Below are positions 43,049 through 51,980 of a DNA stretch of 63,169 bases, one piece after another. Positions within the stretch are counted from its first letter, which is position 1. Each line of letters begins with the position of its first letter. A model generated the notes under the pieces. The model ran no database searches and was not told where the DNA came from. It saw only the letters and a list, made by a program, of their open reading frames with translations. Source of the stretch: Planctomycetota bacterium (GTDB taxonomy: Bacteria; Planctomycetota; JACOTG01); assembly GCA_016178505.1 (NCBI GenBank), contig JACOTG010000215.1:1-63169 (forward strand), given 5' to 3'. A program made the translations under genes and the position numbers.

Positions 43049-44677
43049 TCACGGCTTGAGCGGACGATGGTTCACGTGGAGCGCGTCGAGCCGCCTGAGG
43101 TGCGTCGCGAGACGCTCCGTGAAGTCGGCGAAGCTCTTCGACTCGCGTGGCGACCAGACGACCTCGGCGAGCGCGCACGCTCTCGGGAACAGCATGTACT
43201 CGGCCTGCTTCGGATCGGGCACGTACTCGGTCCAGAGCTGGCACTGCGCCCCGAGGACGTGCGTCGCCTCGTCTGCGGTCAGTGTCGCGGGGATCGGCTC
43301 GTAGCCGTACACGACGTCGAGCGGGAGGAATCCGCCAATCGCGAGCGGCTCTCTGCTCGTGTCCTTCGATTGGTAGTAGTCGAAGTAGGTGTGGCTCGTC
43401 GGCGCCATCACGACGTCATGGCCCGCGCGCGCCGCCGTGATGCCGCCCTGCTCGCCGCGCCACGACATCACCGCGGCGCCGGGCGCGAGGCCGCCCTCGA
43501 GGATCTCGTCCCAGCCGATGAGGAATCGGCCTCTCGACTCCAGAAACGTGTTCATGCGGCGAATGAACCAGGACTGCAATTCGTCTTCGCTCTTCAGGCC
43601 GAGCTCCTTCATGCGTGCCTGCGCGGCGGCGCTCTTCTTCCACTGCGTCTTCACCGCCTCGTCGCCGCCCACGTGGATGAACATACTCGGGAAGAGGCCG
43701 ATGACTTCGCCGAGCACGTCCTGGAGGAAGAGAATCGTTTTCTCGTCAGTGCTGTAGATGTTCTCGCTGACACCCCATGACGTCCACACGTCGAGCTTGG
43801 CGCCGGTGTTGCCGAGCTCGGGGTAGGACGCGACCGCCGCCTGCGCGTGACCCGGCATCTCGATCTCGGGAACGATCGTGACGAATCGGTCGCGCGCGTA
43901 CGCGACGATCTCGCGGATGTCGTCTTGCGTGTAGAAGCCGCCGTGCCGCATGCCGTCGAAGGTGTCGCCCTTGCCGTCTTCGGTCGCGTGGCCTCGAAGC
44001 GTCTCCTTCCGCCACGCGCCCGTCTCGGTGAGCTTCGGGTACTTCTTGATCTCGATGCGCCAGCCCTGGTCGTCGGTGAGGTGCCAATGGAAGACGTTCA
44101 TCTTGTGGAGTGCCAAGAGATCGATGGTGCGCTTCACGAACTCCTTCGGCATGAAGTGGCGCGCGCAGTCGAGCATGGCGCCGCGCCATGAGAATCGCGG
44201 ATGATCCTCGATCTCTACGCACGGGATCGACCACTCGACGCCCGTGACCTTCGATTCGCCGAAGATCTCCGGCGGAAGGAGTTGGCGCAGCGTCTGTACG
44301 CCGTAGAACAGGCCGGCCGGCTCGTGCGCGGTGATCTTCACGCCGGTCGGGGTCACGTCGAGCGCGTACCCTTCGTTGCCAAACACCTCGAATGCCTTCG
44401 CGCTGCGAATCGTGAGCGCAATGGTTCGGGCGGTCGCCGGCGCGTCGGGCTTCACGTCGAGCGTGAAACCGGTCGCCGGCGCGAGCGATTGCGCGAGGAA
44501 CCGGCCGACGTCTTCTGCGTCCGCGGTGGCCACGATCACCGTGTCGGCCGTCAGCGTGAACTGGCCCTTGGTGGGTTTGACGTGCACGGGCTTCGGGACG
44601 ATCGCGATCGGCCTCGGCGCCGCGAGGCACGCAACCGAGAGCGCGATCGACGTCGTGCATGCGAGCGAGAGCATCAT
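43049..44677 (-). CDS. GH20 beta-N-acetylhexosaminidase, secreted
   Basis: A 542-residue exoglycosidase with a signal peptide (LACTTSIALSVACLAAP). After a GH20b-type alpha/beta domain (GNEGYALDVTPTGVKI, AGLFYGVQTLRQLLP), the catalytic barrel shows FSWRGAMLDCARHFMP, MNVFHWHLTDDQGWRIEIK, IVPEIEMPGHAQAA and the Asp-Glu pair HVGGDEAVKTQW (about 335), the substrate-assisted catalytic residues. It releases terminal GlcNAc or GalNAc from chito-oligosaccharides or glycoproteins. It lies 42 bases downstream of a SIS isomerase gene and 14 bases upstream of the GH36-like gene. Confidence 0.96.
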   Translation of the reverse strand: MMLSLACTTSIALSVACLAAPRPIAIVPKPVHVKPTKGQFTLTADTVIVATADAEDVGRFLAQSLAPATGFTLDVKPDAPATARTIALTIRSAKAFEVFGNEGYALDVTPTGVKITAHEPAGLFYGVQTLRQLLPPEIFGESKVTGVEWSIPCVEIEDHPRFSWRGAMLDCARHFMPKEFVKRTIDLLALHKMNVFHWHLTDDQGWRIEIKKYPKLTETGAWRKETLRGHATEDGKGDTFDGMRHGGFYTQDDIREIVAYARDRFVTIVPEIEMPGHAQAAVASYPELGNTGAKLDVWTSWGVSENIYSTDEKTILFLQDVLGEVIGLFPSMFIHVGGDEAVKTQWKKSAAAQARMKELGLKSEDELQSWFIRRMNTFLESRGRFLIGWDEILEGGLAPGAAVMSWRGEQGGITAARAGHDVVMAPTSHTYFDYYQSKDTSREPLAIGGFLPLDVVYGYEPIPATLTADEATHVLGAQCQLWTEYVPDPKQAEYMLFPRACALAEVVWSPRESKSFADFTERLATHLRRLDALHVNHRPLKP

Positions 44678-44719
44678 GATTCGTTCACCCCTGTCTGAAC
44701 TCCGCCGAACGTTTGCGGA

Positions 44720-45760
44720 TCAACGAGTCCGAGTCACCTTGCGAAGGCTGCGCGGTTGATCCGGATCGGTCCCGCGCGCGATCGCCAGGTGATACGCGAG
44801 GAGCTGCCCCGGCACGACCGAGACGAGCGGCGTCAGCCAGTCGGGCGCGCCGGCGGGCACGGGAATCCACGAGTCCGACGGATCGCGCATCGCCTCGTCG
44901 TCGCCGAGGACCACGAGCGACGCCGACCGCTCGCGCAGAGTCGCGCGCAGCTCCGCGATCTCATCGCGCACCGCTCGGCCCACGGCCACGAGCACGATCG
45001 GAAAGCCGGGCGCGATCATCGCGATCGGGCCGTGGCGGAAGTCCGCGGAGGAATAGGGCTCCGCCTGCACGTACGACAGTTCCTGGATCTTCAGCGCGAT
45101 CTCGAACGCCGTCGCGTATTCGAAGCCGCGTCCGAGGACGACGCAGCGATCGTGCGCCTTCATCTTCTCCGCGGCTGCCCGTGCGGCGGGCTCGGAGCCG
45201 AGTGCCGTCCGGAGGAGTTCGGGAATGGTCTCGAGATCGCCGGTGCGTTGCGCATCGCCGGACAAGGCGAGGGACAGCATCGCGAGCGCGGTCAGCTCGG
45301 CCGTGTACGTCTTCGTCGCCGCAACACTTCGTTCGTCGCCGGCGTTGAGGTCGACGACGTACTCGGCTGCGTTTGCCAGCGGCGATCGTGCGTCGTTCGT
45401 GATGGCGACGGTCGGCGAGCCCTGCGCTCGAGCTTCGGCCACGACGCTCGCGACGTCGGGCGACTGGCCCGATTGCGAGATGCCGATCACGAGCGCGCCC
45501 GGCATGCGAGGCGGCCGGCGGTAGAGCGTGAACAGCGAGGGCGTCGCGAGCGCGACCGTCCATCCGTTTCGCGCGCCGAAGAGGTACTGCCCGTATCGCG
45601 CGGCATTGTCGGATGTGCCGCGGCCGGCGATCACGACGAAGCGAACGTCTTTCGCCGCGATGCGTCGCGCGATCTCGGCGACGTGCTCGGCTTGCGCGTC
45701 CAGCAAGCGCCGGACGGCGCCAGGCTGCTCGAGGATCTCCGCATGGAGCAAGGAGGACAT
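44720..45760 (-). CDS. double-SIS-domain sugar isomerase/deaminase (GlmS-like, NagB-II type)
   Basis: A 346-residue protein with two SIS domains and no glutaminase domain. Motifs are VVIAGRGTSDNAARYGQYLF (first domain), GISQSGQSPDV, KTYTAELTALAMLSLALSG, LGRGFEYATAFEIALKIQEL and a second-domain FRHGPIAMIAPGFPIV. This is the architecture of GlcN-6-phosphate deaminases of the NagB-II or AgaS type. It heads the minus-strand operon with GH20, GH36-like and SSS genes, which makes amino-sugar breakdown (to fructose-6-phosphate and ammonia) its most likely job. Confidence 0.9.
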   Translation of the reverse strand: MSSLLHAEILEQPGAVRRLLDAQAEHVAEIARRIAAKDVRFVVIAGRGTSDNAARYGQYLFGARNGWTVALATPSLFTLYRRPPRMPGALVIGISQSGQSPDVASVVAEARAQGSPTVAITNDARSPLANAAEYVVDLNAGDERSVAATKTYTAELTALAMLSLALSGDAQRTGDLETIPELLRTALGSEPAARAAAEKMKAHDRCVVLGRGFEYATAFEIALKIQELSYVQAEPYSSADFRHGPIAMIAPGFPIVLVAVGRAVRDEIAELRATLRERSASLVVLGDDEAMRDPSDSWIPVPAGAPDWLTPLVSVVPGQLLAYHLAIARGTDPDQPRSLRKVTRTR

Positions 45761-45772
45761 TGGCGACGAAGC

Positions 45773-46032
45773 CTACGCACTCGATCTCGGGGGCGCAACA
45801 GCGAGATTCGCGGCAGATTCGTAGATCGTCGGCTGGTTCGTGCTGCTGAACGGCATCGACGCGGATAGGTCGGTGGCACCCGGATCGGCGGCCCCGGCCC
45901 CGGGGCTGATGCCGATGAGCGTGTTGTCGTTGAGGTTGAACGGATTGCCGCTGCAGCAACCCGCGGAATTGCTCCCGCCGATGCTCACGAAGCCGTCGCT
46001 CGAGATCGAGATCGGCGCCGCGCCGCTGTCGC
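45773..46032 (-). pseudogene. possible fragment of a secreted protein gene
   Basis: On the minus strand the frame GDSGAAPISISSDGFVSIGG and NSAGCCSGNPF is open from an upstream TAG (near 46033) to a stop at 45773 with no conventional start before a GTG at 45988. ISISSDGFVSIG resembles the core strand of some secreted beta-sandwich domains, so this may be the remnant of a longer secreted protein. The product ends 12 bases before the SIS gene. The rest of the 45761-46296 spacer contains nothing else recognisable. Evidence is thin; it may be chance. Confidence 0.3.
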
Positions 46033-46296
46033 CCTAACCGGCCCGAACGCGGCGACGGGAGACCAAGCATCGTGCGACGCGCAGCGTCCTTTCTCGACGA
46101 GGCGAGTTGCGCGGCCGCGGCCCGCTCTTCCCATTGCGTCCATTCTCGTTCGTCGGCCGAAACGGCGGAGCGGCCATCTCAGCGTGCGGATTGCGATCGC
46201 GTGGACGCTCTGCCATAGTGTCGCGCGCGAACGGCGCTCGTCTGGTTCGGCCGCTCGCGTTCGCGTGAGCTTCTCGACGGGCGGGGATGGCTCTCA

Positions 46297-46572
46297 ATGG
46301 ACACCCAGATCTCCGGCGTCGTCGTGACGGTTCCACCGGCGCGTCTCGTGGAAGCGTCGCGTCGACTTCGCGCGCTTCCCGGCGTCGACGTTCATCACGT
46401 CGACGTCGCGACCGGCCGCATCGTGGTCACGCTCGAGACGAGCGGCGACGTCGATCCGGAGGCCGAGCTGCGCCACATCCAATCGCTTCCCGACGTGCTC
46501 GGTGCCGATCTCGTGTACCACGTCGTCGAGAGCGGGGCCGATTCCGAATCAGTCGGGGGAGGATCTCGATGA
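46297..46572 (+). CDS. napD: NapD-like maturation chaperone
   Basis: A 91-residue protein with the ferredoxin-like NapD fold: [20 protein letters not shown], a central G-R-I-V-V-T-L-E strand and [13 protein letters not shown]. NapD binds the twin-arginine signal of NapA and delays export until the molybdenum cofactor is in place. The stop overlaps the ATG of napA (ATGA), so both are co-translated. Size and position are as expected for nap operons. Confidence 0.9.
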   Translation: MDTQISGVVVTVPPARLVEASRRLRALPGVDVHHVDVATGRIVVTLETSGDVDPEAELRHIQSLPDVLGADLVYHVVESGADSESVGGGSR

Positions 46573-49325
46573 GCGACGGGATTTCTCGACGCACGCTCCT
46601 GAAGCAGTGCATCGCCGCCGCGACCGCCGCCGTCGTGGGCATTCCGATTCCGAAGTCGCTCGCCGCGCTGGCCGCGCAGGTCGACGAGAGCTGGCGATGG
46701 GACAAGGGCGTGTGCCGCTTCTGCGGCGTCGGTTGCGGCATTCAAATCGCGACGAAGGAGGGTCGCGTCGTGGCCGTGAAGGGCGACGTCGACTCGCCGG
46801 TCAACCGCGGCCTCCTGTGCTGCAAGGGCTATGCGAACGCGAAAATCCTCTACGGCGCGGATCGGTTGACGCAACCGCTCCTGCGATCGAAGGACGGCAA
46901 GCGGTTCGACAAGCACGGCGACTTCATGCCGGTGACGTGGGACCGCGCGTTCGAGGAGATGGCCGCGCAGTGGAAGCGCGTGCACCGCGAACTGGGACCG
47001 ACCGGCGTCTCGATCGTCGGCTCGGGACAGTGGACGATCCAGGAAGGCTACGCCGCGGCGAAGCTCGTGAAGGCCGGCTGGCGCAGCAACAACCTCGAGC
47101 CGAACGCGCGCCACTGCATGGCGTCCGCGGTCGCCGGGTTCATGCAGACGTTCGGCATCGACGAGCCGGCCGGCTGCTACGACGACATCGAGATGACCGA
47201 CACGCTCGTGACGTGGGGCGCGAACATGGCCGAGATGCACCCGATGCTGTGGGCGCGCATCGCCGACGCGCGGCTGACGAAGGACCGCTACTGCATCGTC
47301 AACCTCACGACGTACCGCAATCCCACGTCCGGCATCGCCGACGTCGAGATCCTCTTCAAGCCGAACACCGACCTCGCAATCTGGAACTACATCGCGCGTG
47401 AGATCGTGGCGCGCGGCGCGGTCGACGAGGACTACGTGAGCCGTCACTGCGTTTTTGCGACCGGGCCCACGGACATCGGCTACGGCCTGCGACCGACCGA
47501 GGGCTTCGCGGCGCCGGCGGAAGCGGACACGCGCGCGAAGCAGCGATCGATCACGCTGACGCGCGAGGAAGCGATCGCGCAACGTCGAGATCCGGCGGCG
47601 CCGCCGGTCGTCCCGCAGCAGCACGCGGAGCAGGCGCAAGACCACTGGCTGATCTCGTTCGACGAGTTCAAGAAAGCGATCGAGCCCTACACGCTCGACT
47701 TCGTCGCCGAACTATCGAAGGGCGATCCCGACGAGCCGCTCGACAAGTACAAGAAGAAGCTCGTCGATCTCGCGGGCTTCTACGCCGATCGCGAGCGAAA
47801 GGTCGTCTCGTGCTGGACGATGGGCTTCAACCAGCACACGCGTGGCACGTGGGTGAACGAGCAGGCGTACATGGTGCACCTGCTCACGGGTAAGTACGCG
47901 CGGCCGGGCAACAGCGCGTTCTCGCTGACGGGCCAGCCGTCCGCGTGCGGCACCGCGCGCGAGGTCGGCACGTTCGCGCATCGCCTGCCGGCCGACATGG
48001 CCGTCGACAATGCCGAGCACCGCGCGCATGCCGAGGAGATCTGGAAGATCCCGCCGAAGACGATCAACCCCAAGACGGGCAGCCACCTCACCAAGATGAT
48101 GCGCGACCTCGAAGACGGTCACATCAAGTGGATGTGGGTGCAGGTGACGAACCCGTTCCAATCGACGGCGAACGCGAACCATTGGATCCAAGCGGCGCGC
48201 GAAAAGGACTGCTTCATCGTGGTCTCGGACGCGTACCCGGGGATCAGCGCGAAGGTCGCGGACCTGATCCTCCCGGCCGCGATGATCTTTGAGAAATGGG
48301 GCGCGTACGGGAACACGGAACGGCGCACGCAGCACTGGCGCGAGCAAGTGGCGCCGCCCGGCGACGCGCGCTCCGACCTCGCGCAGACGATCGAGTTCTC
48401 GAAGCATTTCACGATTCGCGAAGTCTGGGGTGAGCAGAAGGTCGAGGGGCTCAAAGCCGAGGGCTTCGCGGACGGCACGCTGCCGAGCGTGGTCGACGAG
48501 GCAGTGAAGCTCGGCCATTCGCCCGACTCCACGCTCTTCGACGTGCTCTTCGCGACTCCGACGGGCCGCCAAGCGAAGTGGCCCGACGCGGTCGCGAAGG
48601 GACACCCGAACCACACGGTCCTCCACCTCGGCGTCGATTGGTTTCCGGAGAAGGCGCTCTTCGAGGAGTACGCGACGTTCGGCCGCGGTCACGGCCACGA
48701 CCTCGCGCCGTTCGACCGTTACTTCGACGACGACTGCCGTGGCCTGCGCTGGCCCGTCGTGAACGGCAAGGAGACGCCGTGGCGCTTCAACGAGAAGTAC
48801 GATCCGTACGCGAAGAACGGGAGCGACATCGATTTCTACGGCGGAGCGATGAAGTCGCTGCCGAGCGGCAACCTCGACGCCGTCACGGATCCGACGAAGC
48901 AGTCGCTCGCGGGAAAGGCCAAGATCTTCTTCCGTCCTTACGCTGCGCCGCCGGAAGTGCCCGACGCGAACTACGACTTGTGGCTCTGCACCGGGCGCGT
49001 CCTCGAGCACTGGCACTCGGGCACGATGACGCGCCGCGTTCCCGACCTCTACCGCGCGATGCCGGTCGCGCAGCTCTTCATGAACTCGAAGGACGCGAAG
49101 GACCGCGGCCTCGCCGAAAACGACCTCGCGTGGATCGAATCGCGCCGCGGCAAGATCCAAACGATCGTCGCCACCGCGGGCCGCTACGGGATGCCGCGCG
49201 GGATGGTCTACGTCCCGTGGTTCGACGAGGGCGTGTTCATCAACAAGGTGACGCTCGACGCGACGTGTCCGATCTCGAAGCAGACCGACTTCAAGAAGTG
49301 CGCCGTGAAAGTCTCGAAGGCCTGA
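46569..49325 (+). CDS. napA: periplasmic nitrate reductase catalytic subunit NapA
   Basis: A 918-residue molybdopterin enzyme reducing nitrate to nitrite in the periplasm. The N-terminus bears a Tat signal (SRRTLLKQC). The 4Fe-4S site is C-x2-C-x3-C (CRFCGVGC, about residues 49-56) with the fourth Cys in GLLCCKGY. The Mo-coordinating Cys is in [13 protein letters not shown] near 182. It ends with [16 protein letters not shown]. It is about 90 residues longer than the E. coli protein; an insertion of some 60 residues lies near 300-360 ([14 protein letters not shown] then an Arg/Ala/Pro-rich part). It sits between napD and napB with 19 bases to napB. Confidence 0.95.
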   Translation: MSDGISRRTLLKQCIAAATAAVVGIPIPKSLAALAAQVDESWRWDKGVCRFCGVGCGIQIATKEGRVVAVKGDVDSPVNRGLLCCKGYANAKILYGADRLTQPLLRSKDGKRFDKHGDFMPVTWDRAFEEMAAQWKRVHRELGPTGVSIVGSGQWTIQEGYAAAKLVKAGWRSNNLEPNARHCMASAVAGFMQTFGIDEPAGCYDDIEMTDTLVTWGANMAEMHPMLWARIADARLTKDRYCIVNLTTYRNPTSGIADVEILFKPNTDLAIWNYIAREIVARGAVDEDYVSRHCVFATGPTDIGYGLRPTEGFAAPAEADTRAKQRSITLTREEAIAQRRDPAAPPVVPQQHAEQAQDHWLISFDEFKKAIEPYTLDFVAELSKGDPDEPLDKYKKKLVDLAGFYADRERKVVSCWTMGFNQHTRGTWVNEQAYMVHLLTGKYARPGNSAFSLTGQPSACGTAREVGTFAHRLPADMAVDNAEHRAHAEEIWKIPPKTINPKTGSHLTKMMRDLEDGHIKWMWVQVTNPFQSTANANHWIQAAREKDCFIVVSDAYPGISAKVADLILPAAMIFEKWGAYGNTERRTQHWREQVAPPGDARSDLAQTIEFSKHFTIREVWGEQKVEGLKAEGFADGTLPSVVDEAVKLGHSPDSTLFDVLFATPTGRQAKWPDAVAKGHPNHTVLHLGVDWFPEKALFEEYATFGRGHGHDLAPFDRYFDDDCRGLRWPVVNGKETPWRFNEKYDPYAKNGSDIDFYGGAMKSLPSGNLDAVTDPTKQSLAGKAKIFFRPYAAPPEVPDANYDLWLCTGRVLEHWHSGTMTRRVPDLYRAMPVAQLFMNSKDAKDRGLAENDLAWIESRRGKIQTIVATAGRYGMPRGMVYVPWFDEGVFINKVTLDATCPISKQTDFKKCAVKVSKA

Positions 49326-49344
49326 TCGTCCGGGGAGTCGTTCG

Positions 49345-49824
49345 ATGAATCGAATCCTGCTCGTTGCCGGCGTTGCCTGTGTGCTTGCCGCGTGTCGCGG
49401 AGCCGGGCCGAAGCCGACGTCCACCGACCGTGCGGAGCCGCTGCCCGTCGCCACCCCGGACTCGAGCCTCGGAATCAGCAAGACGAGCGTCTTCGACACC
49501 CCCGCGCCGGTGCCGGTGCACTGGGTCGACGCGGAGCCCGGCAAGGGACAGCTCCAGCCGCGCGAGTTCGTGGGCGCGCCGCCGGTCATTTCGCACGGGC
49601 TGGCGGACCTCCTGCCGATCACGCGTGACGAGAACTCGTGCGTCACCTGTCACAAAGTGAAGCAGCGAAAACCCGGCGAGCCGACGCCGATCCCCGACAG
49701 CCACTTCGTCGACTGGCGAAACGCCCCCGGCGTGAAGCGCGAGGAGGTTGCCGGCGCGCGCTGGGTCTGCACGAGCTGTCATGTTGCGCAGGCTCGCGTC
49801 ACGCCGCCCGTCGCGAACGACTGA
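49345..49824 (+). CDS. napB: diheme cytochrome c NapB with a lipobox
   Basis: A 159-residue c-type cytochrome that hands electrons to NapA. Two heme-binding motifs are seen, CVTCH (about residue 99) and CTSCH (about 144), and the upstream ISHGLADLLPITRDEN strand and DSHFVDWR His are typical of NapB axial ligation. The signal sequence ends ACVLAACRG, which fits a lipobox, so this NapB may be membrane-anchored rather than soluble. No NapC, NapH or NapG follows, so electrons must come from another quinol dehydrogenase. Confidence 0.92.
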   Translation: MNRILLVAGVACVLAACRGAGPKPTSTDRAEPLPVATPDSSLGISKTSVFDTPAPVPVHWVDAEPGKGQLQPREFVGAPPVISHGLADLLPITRDENSCVTCHKVKQRKPGEPTPIPDSHFVDWRNAPGVKREEVAGARWVCTSCHVAQARVTPPVAND

Positions 49825-49888
49825 GCCCGACGCGCAAGGGCGGGCAAGACGTGAAAGTCCAACGAGCATCGCGTAGGCTGGCGCGACC

Positions 49889-51898
49889 ATGCACCCGCTC
49901 ATCGCCCTCGCGATCGCGCTTCTTGCGACGCCTCAGAACTCGCCGACGCCCCAAAGAACCGACCTTTGGCGGGTGATCGAGCGCATCGCGGACGAGACCG
50001 GGTTTCGTACCGACCTCGATGCCATGGTCACTCACATGGACGGCGTGGTGAAGCAGTGGGCGATTCCCAATCGAAGCACGCGCGTCGTTCGCGGACTTCG
50101 CGAGCCGTGGGCCGTGCCCGAGATCTCGGACGAAATCCGCGCGAAGCTCGAAAGTCCGTTCAAGCCTCGCGCCGTGCCGGGCTCGAAGGGCCCGCCGCCG
50201 TCGGTGTCATGGCAAGGCTTTGCCGCTGACGTGGCGAGCCTGTGCGACGTCGAACTCGCGGTCGAGGAGCCCGAAGCGTGGAAGCGCGTCGCGGATCCGG
50301 CGGTCACGGGCCCGGCGCTCGTTGCCGCGCTGTCGGATCTCGCCGTGGCGTTGAGCGAGTCGGCGAGCGCCGGATTCTTGCGCGTTGGCGAGGAGCGGCG
50401 AAAGCAACTGTCCGCCGTTCATCGCCAGTACTCCGACATCCGCTTTCGCACGTGCGATCCGAAGGTGAAGGCGACCCCCGAAGAGGAACGCGTCGAGAAC
50501 GAAGTCTTCGGCGACTTGTTCAAGACGCGGCTTGCGGCGTCGCTCGGCGCCGCCGCGATTGCGCTGCGACTCGCCGAGCCCGCGTTTCTCGCATCGCTGC
50601 CGGCGCGCCTCGCGGGCCTCACGAAACCCTCCGCGCCCTCGGCCGAGTTCGAGGGTGACGTGCTGGCCATCGCCGGCGATTCGCCGGCGACGCGCGTCGT
50701 CGTCGGTGGGAAAGGGAAGACGATCTACCGCGGTCGCGCGGCGATCGTCATCGATCTCGGGGGCGACGATGTCTACGAGCGCGCGGCGGTCGTCGACGAC
50801 GGCGAAGCGCTCGTGAGCATCGTTCTCGATCTCGGCGGCAACGACAGCTACTCGGGAGACGTCGGGCCCGCGTACGCGTGCGGCGGCGTGGCAATCCTCG
50901 TCGACGTCGCGGGCAAGGACACGTACCGCGGCGGGCTGGCCTCGCTCGGAAGCGGCGCGTTCGGAGGGTTCGCGCTCCTCGCCGACTATGGGGGCAACGA
51001 CACCTACGAGTCGCACGGATTCGACGAAGGGTTCGGGTTCGGCGGGGTCGGCCTCCTCTACGATCGAAGCGGAGACGACCACTACGACGGTTGGGGATAC
51101 GCTCAGGGATCGACCGAGGCTTGGGGGCTCGGCGCGCTCATCGACGGCGAAGGCAACGACACGTATCTCGCCGATGGCCACTTTGCGGACAGCTACGGAG
51201 ACTCGGGCCCGAACGTTTTTCACGGTGCGTCGCAAGGGAGCACGCTCGGCGTACGCGAGATGAACGCGGCGGGCGGCATCGCGGCGCTGATCGACATGGC
51301 CGGTCGCGACGAGTACCGCGCCGGCAACTTCAGCCAAGGCGGCGGCTACTTCTTCGGCTTCGGGCTCCTTGCGGACGACGGAGGAGACGACAAATACTTC
51401 GGCACGCGCTACTCGGAAGGCTATGGCGTGCATCAGGCGATCGGCATCCTCCACGACAAGAGCGGGAACGACATTTACACGACGCGCACCGTCGCGAACC
51501 TCGGCTCGGCGTGGGACGAAGGCGTCGGCTGGTTCCTCGACGACACGGGCAACGACGTCTACGAAGCGGGCGGGCTCTCGCTCGGCGGCGCGGCGAACAC
51601 GGCGTTCGCGATCTTCGTCGACGGCGGAGGAAAGGACCGCTACACGTCACCCGATGGGCGCGACACGCAGGGCGGCACGAGCGACTCGAGCTACCACAAG
51701 ATGCAATCGCTCGGCGTGCTCATCGACCTCGGCGGGCAAGCCGACACGTACAGCCGCGCGGATCGAAAGGACGGCGGCCTCACGTGGCAGCGCTGGTTCG
51801 GCGTCTTCCTCGACGCGACCGAGACGAGCTTCGACCGCCTCCTCAAGCGCCCGCCCGGCAAGTTCAACGCCGCGGAAGTTCCAGGCCGGGACACGTAG
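49889..51898 (+). CDS. secreted protein with twelve D-x-x-G-x-D-x-Y repeats
   Basis: A 669-residue protein beginning with a signal peptide (LIALAIALLATPQ). Residues to about 285 are helical and unrecognised. From there to the end run about 12 repeats of 28-55 residues, each with a core such as VIDLGGDDVYE, VLDLGGNDSYS, LADYGGNDTYE, LIDGEGNDTYL and LHDKSGNDIYT; the strand before each is hydrophobic (GFGLLADD, GGVGLLYD). The pattern suggests a beta-solenoid with Asp pairs binding Ca, related in spirit to RTX repeats but with a conserved Tyr. No catalytic site is seen. It probably lies on or outside the cell. It follows napB by 64 bases on the same strand. Confidence 0.75.
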   Translation: MHPLIALAIALLATPQNSPTPQRTDLWRVIERIADETGFRTDLDAMVTHMDGVVKQWAIPNRSTRVVRGLREPWAVPEISDEIRAKLESPFKPRAVPGSKGPPPSVSWQGFAADVASLCDVELAVEEPEAWKRVADPAVTGPALVAALSDLAVALSESASAGFLRVGEERRKQLSAVHRQYSDIRFRTCDPKVKATPEEERVENEVFGDLFKTRLAASLGAAAIALRLAEPAFLASLPARLAGLTKPSAPSAEFEGDVLAIAGDSPATRVVVGGKGKTIYRGRAAIVIDLGGDDVYERAAVVDDGEALVSIVLDLGGNDSYSGDVGPAYACGGVAILVDVAGKDTYRGGLASLGSGAFGGFALLADYGGNDTYESHGFDEGFGFGGVGLLYDRSGDDHYDGWGYAQGSTEAWGLGALIDGEGNDTYLADGHFADSYGDSGPNVFHGASQGSTLGVREMNAAGGIAALIDMAGRDEYRAGNFSQGGGYFFGFGLLADDGGDDKYFGTRYSEGYGVHQAIGILHDKSGNDIYTTRTVANLGSAWDEGVGWFLDDTGNDVYEAGGLSLGGAANTAFAIFVDGGGKDRYTSPDGRDTQGGTSDSSYHKMQSLGVLIDLGGQADTYSRADRKDGGLTWQRWFGVFLDATETSFDRLLKRPPGKFNAAEVPGRDT

Positions 51899-51980
51899 CG
51901 CGTACCGCTTGCACGTCGCCTCGGAGTCGGCCACACTGGATGCCATCGAGCCCGGATCTTCGCGTCGAGGGAGTGACGAC

